From contig NW_026604946.1 of the NCBI RefSeq assembly GCF_024763615.1, forward strand, positions 32,917-96,916: a stretch of 64,000 bases of DNA, given 5' to 3'. Origin of the DNA: Phlebotomus papatasi (lineage: Eukaryota; Arthropoda; Insecta; Diptera; Psychodidae). The position numbers and the translations under genes are program-made. Shown one piece after another: positions 33,842 to 43,968 of the stretch (positions within the stretch are counted from its first letter, which is position 1; the number at the start of each line of letters is the position of its first letter). A model generated the notes under the pieces. It was not told the origin of the DNA. It did no database searches and worked only from the letters and a program-made list of their open reading frames with translations.

Positions 33842-34682
33842 ACGCAGCCTAAAGCGTTTGATACAGTAAATCACGAAATATTATTAGAAAAATTATGCTT
33901 TTGTGGTATAAATGGGATTCCATTGGATTTTTTTAAGTCTTATCTCTCGACTAGGACTCAGTCAGTCCGTGACACGGATGAATTGAGTGAACCTCTCGTA
34001 ATTCCGTGTGGCGTCCCTCAGGGCACAGTTTTGGGACCTGTGTTATTTTTAATTTATGTTAATGACCTCCTAGGCTTGAATTTATATGGAAACGTTACTG
34101 CTTACGCAGATGACATCGCGATTGTTTATAGGGGGCGGACTTGGGGAGAAATCCATGATGCTATGAGGCGAGATTTTTGTCTTGTGAGACTTTGGCTGGA
34201 TTCTCACCAGATGGTCCTGAGCAGTAAATCGAGGGTCGTGCATTTTCGTTGTCGATCGAATGATTGCCCACAAGAAATTTTGTGCCACTCACCTTCCTGT
34301 TCTGGGGAAAACTGTGGTGATTTATGTATTGGTATACCTTCTGTTTGTGAGATGAAGTATCTGGGTGTTGTTGTGGACTCGGAGCTTTCTTGGAAGCCAC
34401 ACATAGCCCAGCTTAAGAAATCAACTCTGCCCATTATTAGCAAAATGTTTGCGATATCTAAAATATGCTCTCGCCAAGTGACTCTTAAGTTTTATTTTGC
34501 TTGCTTAGAGTCCCGTCTAAACTATGGTATCATTGCTTGGGGTGGTACTTATACTACGTCATTGAGACCTATTATTATGGCACAGAGATCTGGTGTTAGG
34601 GCTATCTTGCAGAAGTCCAAAAGAGACTCAATCTGGCGTGGATTTATTGAACTGAAGATACTCCCATTCTGTTACATTTATA
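33842..34682 (+). pseudogene. LINE reverse transcriptase, part 1 (element B)
   Basis: The open frame enters at 33842 and shows reverse transcriptase motifs in order: KAFDTVNH (motif A), GVPQGTVLGPVLFLIYVNDL (motif B) and TAYADDIAIV (motif C, catalytic ADD). It continues with the thumb-like KYLGVVVDSELSW region and C-terminal LESRLNYGIIAWG. The style is that of CR1/Jockey/Daphne-like non-LTR elements. The 5' half of the LINE, including any endonuclease, is missing. At 34683 the frame runs into H copy 9, and the LINE resumes at 36575. The enzyme would copy element RNA at the target site, but this copy is dead. Confidence 0.85.
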
Positions 34683-36574
34683 AAGGGACAGATAATCCTA
34701 ACCGGCTTATGTAGGTGAGATTCTTAACGTGAGCTAACTCGGAGTGCATGCAAATTCGATTTGGAGCTGAAGTTGGGAGACGCCATTCAGTTATCTTGAA
34801 TCAAATTCGTGAAATTATACAAATTTTGTAATTAAACCAAAATATCAAGGATTGGGATGAACTGGCACAAAAGTAATATATGGGTGAAATGTAGACCAGA
34901 ATGTTCTCTATAATTTTCCCATAGAACATGATCTCATCGATTACTCAGAAGTCAAGATAAGCGAGGTTTTTTGTTTCTTAACTCGTTTTCTCGACCAGAT
35001 CGCCCCAAGTGTTCATTTGGTGAACTTCAACTATATCAAAGAATTGTTGTATTTTGTGAGACTTTTCATTTAAAACCCTATTTTAAGTGTCTTGGTGAAG
35101 TAGAGGCAGTCAAATTGGCATCTGAGTGATTTCAAAGCGTTATTATGGGAAAAATCAATTTTTTCACACTTAAATGGCAAAATCTGAGTGATAGCGTAGT
35201 CTGACCGGAAAATGATGTATAGACGAAATGTAGAGACAAATGTCCTCTACAATTATGTCGAAGTAATCATCAAAATCGGTTCAGCGACAGTCGAGATAAT
35301 TGAGGTTATGTGATATTGAAATTCGTTTTTTGACTGTGGCGCCCCTGGTGTTGGTCCCACGAAGTTCAAATGTTCTAGAAAGTTGTAGCATTTGGTGAGA
35401 TCTTTCGTTTAAGCCCTCATTCATCAAAATCGGTCACATAGAACCGGAGATATGATTTTTTAAATTTTGTGAACTTTGACCCCTCATATCTCCGGTTCTA
35501 TTGAAACCACAGCGAACTTACGCACCATTTTGGAAACGTCCTAGATTGGGCTACACCATACTAAAATTTCATTAACTTGCACAAAGGAATTTTTGAGAAA
35601 AATGATTTTAAATTTCGATGAATTTTGACGCTATCGCAGCGCCACCTATGGGGACTTTTTGAACTTCCATCTGAAAGTGCTCATTGATACGAAACCAAAA
35701 AGGTAAAATTTAGGTCGCTATGTTAATTAGAACTGGAGATAGAGGCCGGTCAATATTCGAACTTTGACCCCTTATAGCTCGGGTCAGGGGTTATGGATCG
35801 ACTTAAGGTTTTCTTTTGTTTGATAGGTATAATCAACGGCTACAACATACTAAAATTTCAGCCCGATTGCATAAGGAATTTTTGAGTTATTTAACTTTTA
35901 AGATTTAAAAATTTTCTTTTTAATAATAGCGCCCCTAGTAGTAGTTTTACGAACTTGCGATGTTAGAAGGGAAAGTGGCATTTCACGAGAGCTTTCCAAA
36001 AAGCCCCCATTTTTTAAATTCTGACAATTAGAACGGGAGTTATGGCCATTTTAAGAATTTTTTTTTGGACCCTTATAGCTCGGGTCAGGGGGGTCGGGGG
36101 ACCTTAAGTTTGGTATTGATGGAAAGCCCTAAGGCCCAGCTATAACATTCTAAAATTTGAGCTCGATCGATGCCATAGGGGCGGAGCCATTAAGAAAACA
36201 AAAAAAGGCGGGTCTTCAAAATGTCGGATGGAGGGGTGGGGGGTGGGGGGTCAATGCACCAAGTTGCAATTTTCACCCGATATATAACCTTTGCCGAAAA
36301 CCGCAAGTCGATATCTCTTTTAGTTTAGGAGCTATTAAGCTCCAAAGAGCGGCCGGACGGACGGACGGACGGACGGACGGACGGACGGACGGACGGACGG
36401 ACGGACGGACGGACGGACGGACGGACGGACGGACGGACGGGAACGGTTTTTAGCCATCCATATATTCGTGATCAGGAAGTGTCAAAACACATTCTGGCAA
36501 AGTTTGGGGCCAATCGGAGGACATGAGATTTTGTTAGGATTATAGTAGGTGAGATTGTTAAGAATCTCACCTAA
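34683..36574 (+). mobile_element. Element H copy 9, full length, inserted in a LINE
   Basis: It starts AAGGGACAGATAATCC and ends CACCTAA. TATA is found on both sides (34679-34682 and 36575-36578). Removing one TATA and the element restores a continuous LINE frame, so the insertion borders can be fixed here. In place of the usual CCGG tract it has a long CGGA array. It is 1,892 bp, slightly longer than its relatives because of that array. Confidence 0.92.
36353..36441 (+). repeat. (CGGA)n microsatellite inside H copy 9
   Basis: About 21 uninterrupted copies of a CGGA tetranucleotide occupy the position where other H copies have a short mixed CCGG/CCGT tract. The reading Gly-Arg-Thr-Asp is an artefact of the repeat. 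Confidence 0.97.
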
Positions 36575-36831
36575 TATAAAACACTCCGTTTCTTTTATGA
36601 TATGGGAGGATACTTTAGTTCACGTAGGATACGACCTTCACGTTTTGGCGCTCTTGCACCTGTCCCACAGCCTCGTACGGAGTTTTTTAAAAGATTCTAC
36701 TTGTTTTCTGCACCTAGTTACTTTAATAGTCTTCCAATGAGTCTCCGTGAGTTTTCACTGAACCGGTCAAGCTTCCTAAAAGGTCTATGCAACCACTTAT
36801 GGAGAGAGTATGAAGCAGAGCGATCGTGAGT
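36575..36831 (+). pseudogene. LINE reverse transcriptase C-terminus, part 2 (element B)
   Basis: After the H insertion the LINE frame resumes and continues with the C-terminal motif RPRTEFFKRFYLFSAPSYFN and then NSLP-like residues, a pattern common in CR1/Jockey-like LINE C-termini (PRTxxxxxS...WNSLP). It stops at TGA 36829-36831. Together with 33842-34682 it forms one interrupted gene. Confidence 0.8.
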
Positions 36832-37081
36832 GCGCTTTTTCGTGTGGCCTGGGTTTTAGGGGTCATCATACTCCGCTTTCCAAGGATTTTTTCTGGTGAC
36901 GTTACCGGGCGGTTTCCTGTTTGTGTCCGGCGTCCCGGACTGTCTCCTCTAAACAAATAACACAATTCATAACTGGGAGCCTCGCTGGGCTACTCTATGT
37001 GTGGGATCTCTTCCGGGCCTTAAGCCTCTTCTCTGCCCACAAATCTGTACCAAGGGTACATCACTTCAAGAAATTTGTACA
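36832..37081 (+). other. Probable LINE 3' untranslated region
   Basis: This GC-richer stretch directly follows the LINE stop codon and ends at a pyrimidine-rich tract. It has no open frame worth calling. Assignment rests on position only. Confidence 0.45.
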
Positions 37082-37245
37082 CATCTTTTTTCTTTCTTTT
37101 TTTTCCTTTTTTTCTTTCTTTTCTTTTTCCTTTTTTTCTTTTTTTTCTTTTTTTCCCTTTTTTTCTTTTCTTTTTTTCTTCTTTTACTTTTTTTTTCTTA
37201 ATAAAAAAAATCGTTTTTTAGTTGTTTTTTTTTTAAATTTATTTT
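37082..37245 (+). repeat. Pyrimidine (CT)-rich tract
   Basis: About 160 bp of almost pure T and C on the plus strand. A similar tract lies at 39540-39650, so the two bracket the unknown frames and the TIR transposon. Confidence 0.9.
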
Positions 37246-37342
37246 ATAAGAACTTCTTTTAAGTTGTACTTCGTTGTTTTATAAAAAATCTCTTCGTTCT
37301 GTCTTTTGATGGCACTTTAGCTTCTTTTCCGTTTCCCAGAGT

Positions 37343-37912
37343 TCAAAGTAATGTTGAAGGATTAATGTGAATAACCGTTCCATTTTGTAGTCTTATTGGA
37401 ACCGTGTTTTTTGAGGCTGCAAATATATACATATTATATTCTTTTGAATTATTAAGTAAGTCAATGTTTACCATATTTAAAGTACTTTCTGTAGCTATTT
37501 TGCAAAAATTTTTGCCTCCAATATTTCTTTTTTCGTTGTGCAGTTCACTTGATTCTGTAACTTGATTGATATGAGAGACATCAGATAAACACATCTCCTG
37601 ATCGAATTGACCATCACCAATACATTTCCCGGGTATCACGCTGATCAGCGTTGATTTACATGTCTTGTTTGTGTTTATCCCGAATCTTTTTAGCTGTTTT
37701 CGAACGTTCGTCCTCGCCAACAAAATTATGTTCTTAATGGCATCATTATCAGGTAGTTCTTGTTCTCCTGCCAACACTGGTTCGTCATTGTCCGGGAAAA
37801 TATAATCCGCATTAAGGTCGCATATTATCTCATGCTGGAGAGAAATTCTTTTAGACCGTTGAAGAAAGTCCAATAAAGTAAAATTTATCCTTGTATCCTG
37901 TGTTGTGGTCAT
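37343..37912 (-). CDS. Uncharacterised protein, downstream frame
   Basis: A 189-codon minus-strand frame starts at an ATG (37910-37912) and ends at 37343. It is rich in Asn, Asp and Lys, has no transmembrane segment or obvious domain, and its C-terminal part (MYIFAASKNTVPIRLQNGT) could be a small beta-rich fold. Its first codons overlap, in another frame, the end of the frame at 37851-38321. The two may therefore be one gene joined by a frameshift or by a spliced junction. No clean intron with a consensus GTAAG donor is visible in the overlap. Function unknown. Confidence 0.45.
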   Translation of the reverse strand: MTTTQDTRINFTLLDFLQRSKRISLQHEIICDLNADYIFPDNDEPVLAGEQELPDNDAIKNIILLARTNVRKQLKRFGINTNKTCKSTLISVIPGKCIGDGQFDQEMCLSDVSHINQVTESSELHNEKRNIGGKNFCKIATESTLNMVNIDLLNNSKEYNMYIFAASKNTVPIRLQNGTVIHINPSTLL

Positions 37913-38321
37913 AGATCGATCGTGTCTGAAAATGAAATGACACCAAATTTAAGAGGGAACAAGCATGTCCTTTTCCAATCTTAAAGTTCTCCGTATTTTG
38001 TGCATAAGGACCAAAAAACTGGAATTTTAGCTCTTCGTTGTTGATTTCGATTTTCTTTGCGCTCTCCTCCATCTCTTGAATGATTTCAGATGTCAATCCA
38101 GTCAGCGCAATTTCGGAATTATACCCCTCATAATGCAAAATCATTTGCAAATAAGAGGGGATAATTTCTTGACCTCTGCAAAACTCCTTTTCCAGTTCAG
38201 CCCAAAAGGCCACAATTTTCTTCACCCTATCCTCGTTGTAAAATTTTTCCATTTTTCCGACTTTTTCTGACACCGACTCTCTTGGCATCGATTGACACTT
38301 CAAACAAATTTTTGACACCAT
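37851..38321 (-). CDS. Uncharacterised protein with a SAM-like insect repeat-family pattern
   Basis: A 156-codon minus-strand frame begins at an ATG (38319-38321). The middle part (LHYEGYNSEIALTGLTSE, then IIQEMEE, then FKIGKGHACSLL) resembles a pattern I recall from many uncharacterised arthropod proteins, roughly GYxxxxALxxLTxExIxxxE...FxxxPGH. Here PGH is replaced by KGH. An N-terminal helical stretch precedes it. An in-frame TAG directly precedes the ATG once the neighbouring transposon is removed, supporting the start. The TIR transposon at 38325-39443 is inserted three bases upstream of the ATG and must cut off the promoter. It may be a decaying host gene or an element-derived one. No function is assigned. 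Confidence 0.45.
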   Translation of the reverse strand: MVSKICLKCQSMPRESVSEKVGKMEKFYNEDRVKKIVAFWAELEKEFCRGQEIIPSYLQMILHYEGYNSEIALTGLTSEIIQEMEESAKKIEINNEELKFQFFGPYAQNTENFKIGKGHACSLLNLVSFHFQTRSIYDHNTGYKDKFYFIGLSSTV

Positions 38322-38324
38322 CTA

Positions 38325-39443
38325 GGGTAGAGTCAGTAATTTTTCGCCAGTAAGCACTTTTTCGCCACCTACAAATAAAATCACTTTTTCAGGGAATTAT
38401 GAGCTCATGGAACTACGAAATGACTATTACTTCGTAACCTCTAGTCCAACGGATCAGAAAACCATAACCGGTGCTCCACCGACTAGATTATTTGCAAGTT
38501 AATTGAAGAAATTGTCGACAAGGTGAACAGTCACCAAAAATATATGGAGTTCTTAATTAACTTGTCAACGCTCAGACAAATTGTCTTGCAATATTTTATG
38601 TTTTTGCAGTACAGTATTTGATATTTTTTCACTGAAAGTCACTTTGTTATTTTTTGATAATAAGAAAGCTTGTTGGCCCCTTCCTCAGGTATGCAAAGTA
38701 ATGGGTACTGCAAAGTAAAAGGGATACCTGAGGAAGGGGCCAACAAGTTCCGAAACGTTGTCCTAGTAATAAAGGAGGAGAAGGATCTAGGTCAAATCCG
38801 TGTTTCTTATTATCAAAAAATTAATCTACTGACCGATCATCTAATACGTCACTTTGTTATTAACTAAGCTTCGCTCTAATATCATTATTTAACAATGTTT
38901 TCCAAGAAAATAAAGAAATAAGGATGTGGTGAAATAGGGCTTACTTTTTTCGGTTGTGTAAGTACTTTTCGCCACTCATTTTTCCAAGCATTTTACAAGT
39001 GGCGCACCTCGCGGAATTTAGTTGAAACAGACGTAATTGTCAATTGATTTTTGTCGCAAACAAAATATGTGCAAAAAATCATTCGAAATACTCTAATAAT
39101 TGTCTAATATAGGTGTTAAATAAGAAAAGTACTGTGCAATGTACTTTTGCAGGTTTTCGAAAGCTGCTCTTTCTTAAAAATCAATTAAAAACAAGTGGCG
39201 AAAAAGTGCTTACACAGTGGCGAAAAAGTGTTTACAAAGTCGCGAAAAGTACTGAAACATGCATTGTTGCAGGAAATGTATTTTTTCAACTAGATGGCCA
39301 AAAATTCCCGGAAAGTCTCCTGGTTCATTAGAGAGACAATGATTCAAAGCACTTGTACAGAAAATTTCTTTTTATTTCGACAAAAATTGTAAGAATTACA
39401 AGGGTACAAAACCTTAAGGTGGCGAAAAGGGCTTACTCTACCC
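38325..39443. mobile_element. 1.12-kb TIR transposon with TA duplication
   Basis: The ends are GGGTAGAGTCAG and CTTACTCTACCC, close inverted repeats, each flanked by TA (38323-38324 and 39444-39445). A word close to GTGGCGAAAAAGTGCTTAC recurs near both ends (38341-38372, 38966-38980, 39195-39260, 39419-39436), which looks like repeated transposase-binding sites. No transposase frame is present, so it is non-autonomous, Tc1/mariner-like by its target. Confidence 0.82.
38669..38747. repeat. 24-bp perfect hairpin with a CTGAGGA...GAAAC motif
   Basis: The arms 38669-38692 and 38724-38747 are perfect complements around a 31-base loop. The right arm starts a CTGAGGA...GAAACGTTGTC stretch that looks like the conserved core of a minimal hammerhead ribozyme of the kind described in Penelope-like elements. 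Stems I and II pair poorly, so activity is doubtful. Confidence 0.6.
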
Positions 39444-39445
39444 TA

Positions 39446-39905
39446 CGTCGCTATAACGCCGCTAAAGCACTATGGCGCCATCTCATATATTATTTTGGTA
39501 TTTTAAATTCAAATACAGAATTTTTAAACATTTTTTTCCTTCACTCCTTACATTTTTTCTTTTCTTTTTTTTTCTTTTCCTTTTTTTCTTTTCTTTTCTT
39601 TCCTTTTTCTTTCCAAAAACTTTCCTTTTCTTTTTTTTCCTAAATTTTGTACACTTTTTTCAAGTGAGGCACCCTTGAGTCTCTAGTGATATATTTCTTC
39701 TCGCTCAACAAATCTGTGATGATTTATTGTGATTCTGTGTGTTTCAGTTTTATGTAAAATATTCTTATAATTTTTAATGATAAGTGATTTTCCACGGTAA
39801 ATTTATAAGTATTTTTCTTTCTCTTGCTGGAAAAGCATTGATATGAGGAGTTTACCAAAGTGATATATTCTCTATTCAACAAATAAATTATGTGGTTACT
39901 TTCTA
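39446..39905. other. Non-coding DNA with a second pyrimidine tract
   Basis: The first part (39446-39500) is the continuation of the sequence upstream of the unknown minus-strand frame. A CT-rich tract fills 39540-39645. The rest is AT-rich with no recognised feature. Confidence 0.5.
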
Positions 39906-40963
39906 TTAGGTGAGATTCTTAACAATCTCACCTACTATAATCCTAACAAAATTTCATGTCCTCCGATCGCGCTCAAACTTGGCCAAAATGTGTTTCGCCA
40001 CTTCCTGATCACGAATATATGGGGGCTAAGTTACGTTCCCGGCCGGCCGGCCACTCTTTGGAGCTTAATAGCTCCTAAACTAAAAGACATATCGACTTGC
40101 GGTTTTCGGCAAAGGTTATATATCGTATAAAAATTGCAACTTGGTGAATTGACCCCCCAACCCCCACCCCTCCTTCCGCCATTTTGATTACCACCATTTT
40201 TTGGTTTTCTTAATGGCTTCGCCCCTATGGCAGCGATCGGGCTCAAATTTTAGTATGTTATAGCTGGGCCTTAATACTTTCGATCAATACCAAACTTAAG
40301 GTCCCCCGGCCCCCTGACCCGAGCTATAAGGGTCCAAAAAAAAATTCTTAAAATGGCCATAACTCCTGTTCTAATTGTCAGAATTTAAAGAAATGAGGGC
40401 GTTTTGGAAAGCTCTCATGAAATGACACTTCCCCTTCTAACATCGCAAGTTCATAAAACCACCGCTACTGGCGTAATTTTTAAAAGGAAGATTTTTCAAT
40501 TTTCTAACTTAAATAACTCAGAAATTCCTTTATGGATCGGGCTGAAATTTTAGTATGTTGTAGCCCTTGATTATACCTACCAAACAAAAAAATTCTTAAG
40601 TCGATCCATAATCCCTGACCCGAGCTATAAGGGGTTAAAGTTCGAATATTGACCGGCCTCTATCTCCTGTTCTAATTGACATATCGACCTAAATTCTGGC
40701 TTTCTGGTTTCGTCTCAATGAGCACTTTCAGATGGAAGTTCAAAAAGTCATCACAGGTGGCGCTGCGATAGCGTCAAAATTCATCGAAATTCAAACTCAT
40801 TTTTCTCAAAAATTCCTTTGTGCAAGTTAATCAAATTTTAGAGTGTTGTAGTCCAGTCTAGGACGTTTCCAAAATGGCGCATAAGTTCGCTGTGGTTTCA
40901 ATAGAACCGGAGATATGAGGAGTCAAAGTTCACAAGATTCAAAAAATCATATCTCCGGTTCTT
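39906..40963 (-). mobile_element. Element H copy 7, 5'-truncated, left arm of a foldback unit
   Basis: The 3' hairpin is at the left edge (TTAGGTGAGATTCTTAAC). The copy runs inward through a short CCGG tract, the GCG-containing modules (AGGTGGCGC at 40755-40763) and stops at ATATCTCCGGTTCT, where copy 8 starts in the opposite direction. TA precedes it (39904-39905). Confidence 0.88.
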
Positions 40964-41454
40964 AGGCCGCTATGTTAATTAGAACCGGAGATAGAGGCCG
41001 GTCAATGTTAGAACTTTGACCCCTTATAGCTCGGGTCAGGGGTTATGGATCGACTTAAAGTTTTTTTTGTTTGATAGGTATAATCAACGGCTACAACATA
41101 CTAAAATTACAGCCCGATCGCATAAGGAATTTTTGAGTTATTTAACTTTTAAGATTTAAAAATTTTCTTTTTAATAATAGCGCCCCTAGCGGTGGTTTTA
41201 TGAACTTGCGATGTTCGAAGGGGAAGTGGCATTTCATAAGAGCTTTCCAAAACGCCCTCATTTCTTTAAATTCTGACAATTAGAACAGGAGTTATGGCCA
41301 TTTTAAGAATTTTTTTTTGGACCCTTATAGGTCGGGTCAGGGGGGTCGGGGGACCTTAAGTTTGGTATTGATGGAAAGCTCTAAGGCCCAGCTATAACAT
41401 ACTAAAATTTGAGCCCGCTCGATAGTAGGTGAGATTTTTAAGAATCTCACCTAA
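40964..41454 (+). mobile_element. Element H copy 8, internally deleted, right arm of a foldback unit
   Basis: It begins GGCCGCTATGTTAATTAGAA and ends with the 3' hairpin and CACCTAA, followed by TA. About 270 bp including the G-rich block and GC tract is missing between CCCGCTCGA and TAGTAGGTGAG. Confidence 0.88.
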
Positions 41455-41929
41455 TAACATAGTAAAGAGTTCTTTTTTAAGGTGTTCCATGGAACAAGAA
41501 CAAATGGACGATCAGTAATGATTGGCCAAAATGTTTCAAGAACAAGAAAAATTAAAGTATTATTTTGGAATGTTTCGGGACTTCGATCTAAAGATGGCAT
41601 CTTTTGGGATTACGTAAAAGATATGGAGATAGTGTTTTTATTTGAAACTTGGATTGAGGAAAAAGAGTTAGGAGCGTTGGAGACTAAGTTACCGAGAGGA
41701 TTTAAATGGTTGTGGACGCCTGCAATTAGAGATAATGTCAAGGGAAGAGCCATTGGAGGAATTTTGAGTGGAGTAAAGAGGGAACTAACAGAAAGCGCAA
41801 AAAGCGACAGAGGAAATGATGTACAAATGCGCGAGATATTGATTATAGAGGGAAACTTGGCGACTTATAGGGGTGTATAATAGAACCAGCACTAAAGATG
41901 TTAAGAAATATGTTGAAGATTATTTAGAG
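41455..41929 (+). pseudogene. LINE endonuclease N-terminus, piece 1 (element C)
   Basis: The frame encodes the start of an apurinic-type endonuclease: KVLFWNVSGLRSKDG (the N of the first catalytic motif), then FLFETWIEE (with the conserved E-T-W). It closes at 41880, and the neighbouring frame continues with VYNRTST, so one frameshift is present. The first usable codon is a GTG near 41482; an internal ATG follows at about 41518. The domain would nick target DNA for reverse transcription. The piece ends at the AGAG target site of the LTR element. Confidence 0.8.
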
Positions 41930-42530
41930 TGTAGTGATCCAAATCTTATGGATCACTCTGTAAGAATATTGGGCGAAATTTAAGATGATTTGTAATGATC
42001 CATATTCTATGGATCACTCTGCGAAGATAATTTATGGGAGTTGACGAAGATCAAACCCAAAGAGAAATAAAAAGAGTTCGATGGAGGAATTCTCACTTGG
42101 AGAATGACAAAAAAAATAAGAGACCATCGCGCAGAGATAATTTACGATCATAATTTATGAGATGTCCACATTTCGTGGGTGCAGGTGCAGTACAAAAAAT
42201 AGAGACAAAAATAGCACACAACCAATAGTAAAATAAAAAAGGGCATATCGCAAACAACAGTAAGAAAAATAGGGTTCAATGATTGGAGAACAGTGTCTTA
42301 TATAGCTGAGATTATGGTATAAAAGGGCTGCCGAAATTAGTATAATTGTTCAGTTGCCAGTGACTTCTCTTGAGATCACTGGTTGTAATTCAAGAAGTGA
42401 AATAAATACTTTTGGTGCCAACACCCTTTGTTATTCATTATCCGCTGGACCGATCCGACTGGAGGATTTCCTGAGGTGGACGTGTACTTGGAGAAAAATT
42501 TTCAATTTTCTAAAAAACCACGGCACTACA
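41930..42530 (+). repeat. 5' LTR of element D
   Basis: The LTR starts TGTAGTG and ends CACTACA. Two short hairpins lie near the start (GTGATCCA...TGGATCAC at 41933-41956, and GATCCATA...TATGGATC near 41998-42017). Confidence 0.95.
42318..42406 (+). promoter_or_regulatory. LTR promoter and polyadenylation signal of element D
   Basis: TATAAAAG at 42318 is followed about 33 bases later by TCAGTT, an arthropod-type initiator, so transcription should start near 42351. AATAAA at 42401 is the likely polyadenylation signal, giving a short R region. The same spacing is present in the 3' LTR and in the solo LTR at 55065. Confidence 0.75.
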
Positions 42531-42531
42531 T

Positions 42532-42550
42532 TGGTGTTTTCGCCCGGGAC
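42532..42550 (+). promoter_or_regulatory. Primer binding site, tRNA-Val type
   Basis: TGGTGTTTTCGCCCGGGAC starts one base after the LTR. From memory it matches, with about one mismatch, the complement of the 3' end of an insect tRNA-Val. Confidence 0.65.
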
Positions 42551-42645
42551 GTGATTAAAGTGATTAAAATACCTTATCGCCCCGTGAGGACAACGAACCG
42601 ATAGACAGGAAGACCAGAGGCTCCCAAGGGCCCATCAGCACGAAA

Positions 42646-43968
42646 ATGCCCACTGAGCCAAAAATTCTTGAACTTCGCAATAGAAATATTGAGTGTGACG
42701 TCGTTCAAGAGCAGGAACTTGCAGAGGAAAACCGAAAGAGAAGCACTGAGAAGGAATTACTTCCCAGCCAGATAAGCCTTCCAGCGGAAAATCCCTCTGA
42801 CCAGAAGGAACCTGAGGAGGAGATACTAAAAACTCCTGAAGAACTCGCCTTCTGGGAATACTCCGAGATTCAGCCCGGACGAAGCTTGTATCGCACCCCC
42901 ATTCCAAAGAAAGAGCCAGAGCTACATAGTCAGTCTCCAACGTCATCTTTGGAAGAACCAGTGAGCCCTCTTCCTGAAGAAACTACAGAGTCGAAGCAGA
43001 CAACTGATATTCTTCAAGAAGAGTTCCATACACCAAGCCCCAACATGCAGGAAGACTTCAAGAACGGAGCACCCTTCATGCGGCTGGATCAACGTGTGGC
43101 AGCCTTTCCAGAGCTCACGCGTAAGTCGATACAATTATTCTTTAAGAACGCGGACATTACCTATTCCCTATACAATATAGAAAAAGATCCAAAAATGGAT
43201 CAATATTTCACGTCATTATTACTTAGTAAAATGAGTGTAGAAATATATGATGAAATCAATGATAATAGTGTGTTAGACAAATATGACCAACTCAAAGGTT
43301 ATATATTGAATACTATTTATAGAAGTATAGGGATAGATGAGGCAAGGGAAAACTTATACACATGTAAGAAGGAATCCCAAGAGACATTCAAGCAATTCAC
43401 GCAACGAATTCAAAAAAGTCTCAATATTGCCATCAATGCATATGCGTCTGAATTTGGGCAACAAAAAATCCCGGAGAAAATTAAAACGTCTCTCAATGCT
43501 CTTGCAGTTGAAACATTGACAAATGCAATAGCTGACCCAGAGATACGAATTTTAATACGTGCTGAAAAGACGGATAACTTACAACACGCGATTGTTTTGA
43601 CTGAGAATCGTCTCAGAAGAGCGGGTTATTCAATTAACGAGATTGACAAAAGTAACGAAATTCCGCGGCAGAATATGTCCCCAAATTTCGGAGTCACCCG
43701 TTACAATAATAACTACACTCGGAATTCTTACCCACGCATCGCTGAAAGTATGTATCCAAGGTCATTTGTACCAAGAATGACGGGGAACAATATTGAGTCC
43801 CAATATCAACCCAATTACAAAAGCGGGAATATAAACAATCATGCTTTCGTTCCACAAACTCCGTTCAGAAATATTTCAAACCATCTCTCTAATCAACGAG
43901 TACCCCCCTATAACAATGATCAACCAAGAAGTAGCCAGGTAGACCTAACACGGTGTCACACACCGTGA
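42646..43968 (+). CDS. gag: Gag protein of LTR element D
   Basis: An intact 440-codon frame starts at the first ATG after the primer site. The N-terminal third is acidic and Pro/Glu-rich. A helical core spans about residues 150-325 (SIQLFFKNADITYSLYNIEK, LLLSKMSVEIYDEIND, then a long helix to LTENRLRRAG), matching gypsy-group Gag proteins such as those of 17.6/ZAM-like elements. The C-terminal tail is Asn/Arg/Pro-rich and basic, suited to RNA binding, and has no CCHC zinc knuckle, as usual in that group. The protein would assemble cytoplasmic particles. It overlaps the next frame by 16 bases. Confidence 0.85.
   Translation: MPTEPKILELRNRNIECDVVQEQELAEENRKRSTEKELLPSQISLPAENPSDQKEPEEEILKTPEELAFWEYSEIQPGRSLYRTPIPKKEPELHSQSPTSSLEEPVSPLPEETTESKQTTDILQEEFHTPSPNMQEDFKNGAPFMRLDQRVAAFPELTRKSIQLFFKNADITYSLYNIEKDPKMDQYFTSLLLSKMSVEIYDEINDNSVLDKYDQLKGYILNTIYRSIGIDEARENLYTCKKESQETFKQFTQRIQKSLNIAINAYASEFGQQKIPEKIKTSLNALAVETLTNAIADPEIRILIRAEKTDNLQHAIVLTENRLRRAGYSINEIDKSNEIPRQNMSPNFGVTRYNNNYTRNSYPRIAESMYPRSFVPRMTGNNIESQYQPNYKSGNINNHAFVPQTPFRNISNHLSNQRVPPYNNDQPRSSQVDLTRCHTP

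Noticed and set aside
33504..33869. 121-codon plus-strand frame before the LINE
   Set aside because: Several overlapping frames cover the same bases on both strands and none has a motif; it starts at TTG or ATG in unremarkable context.
36157..36453. Gly-Arg-Thr-Asp repeat protein
   Set aside because: It is a translation of the CGGA microsatellite inside non-coding element H.
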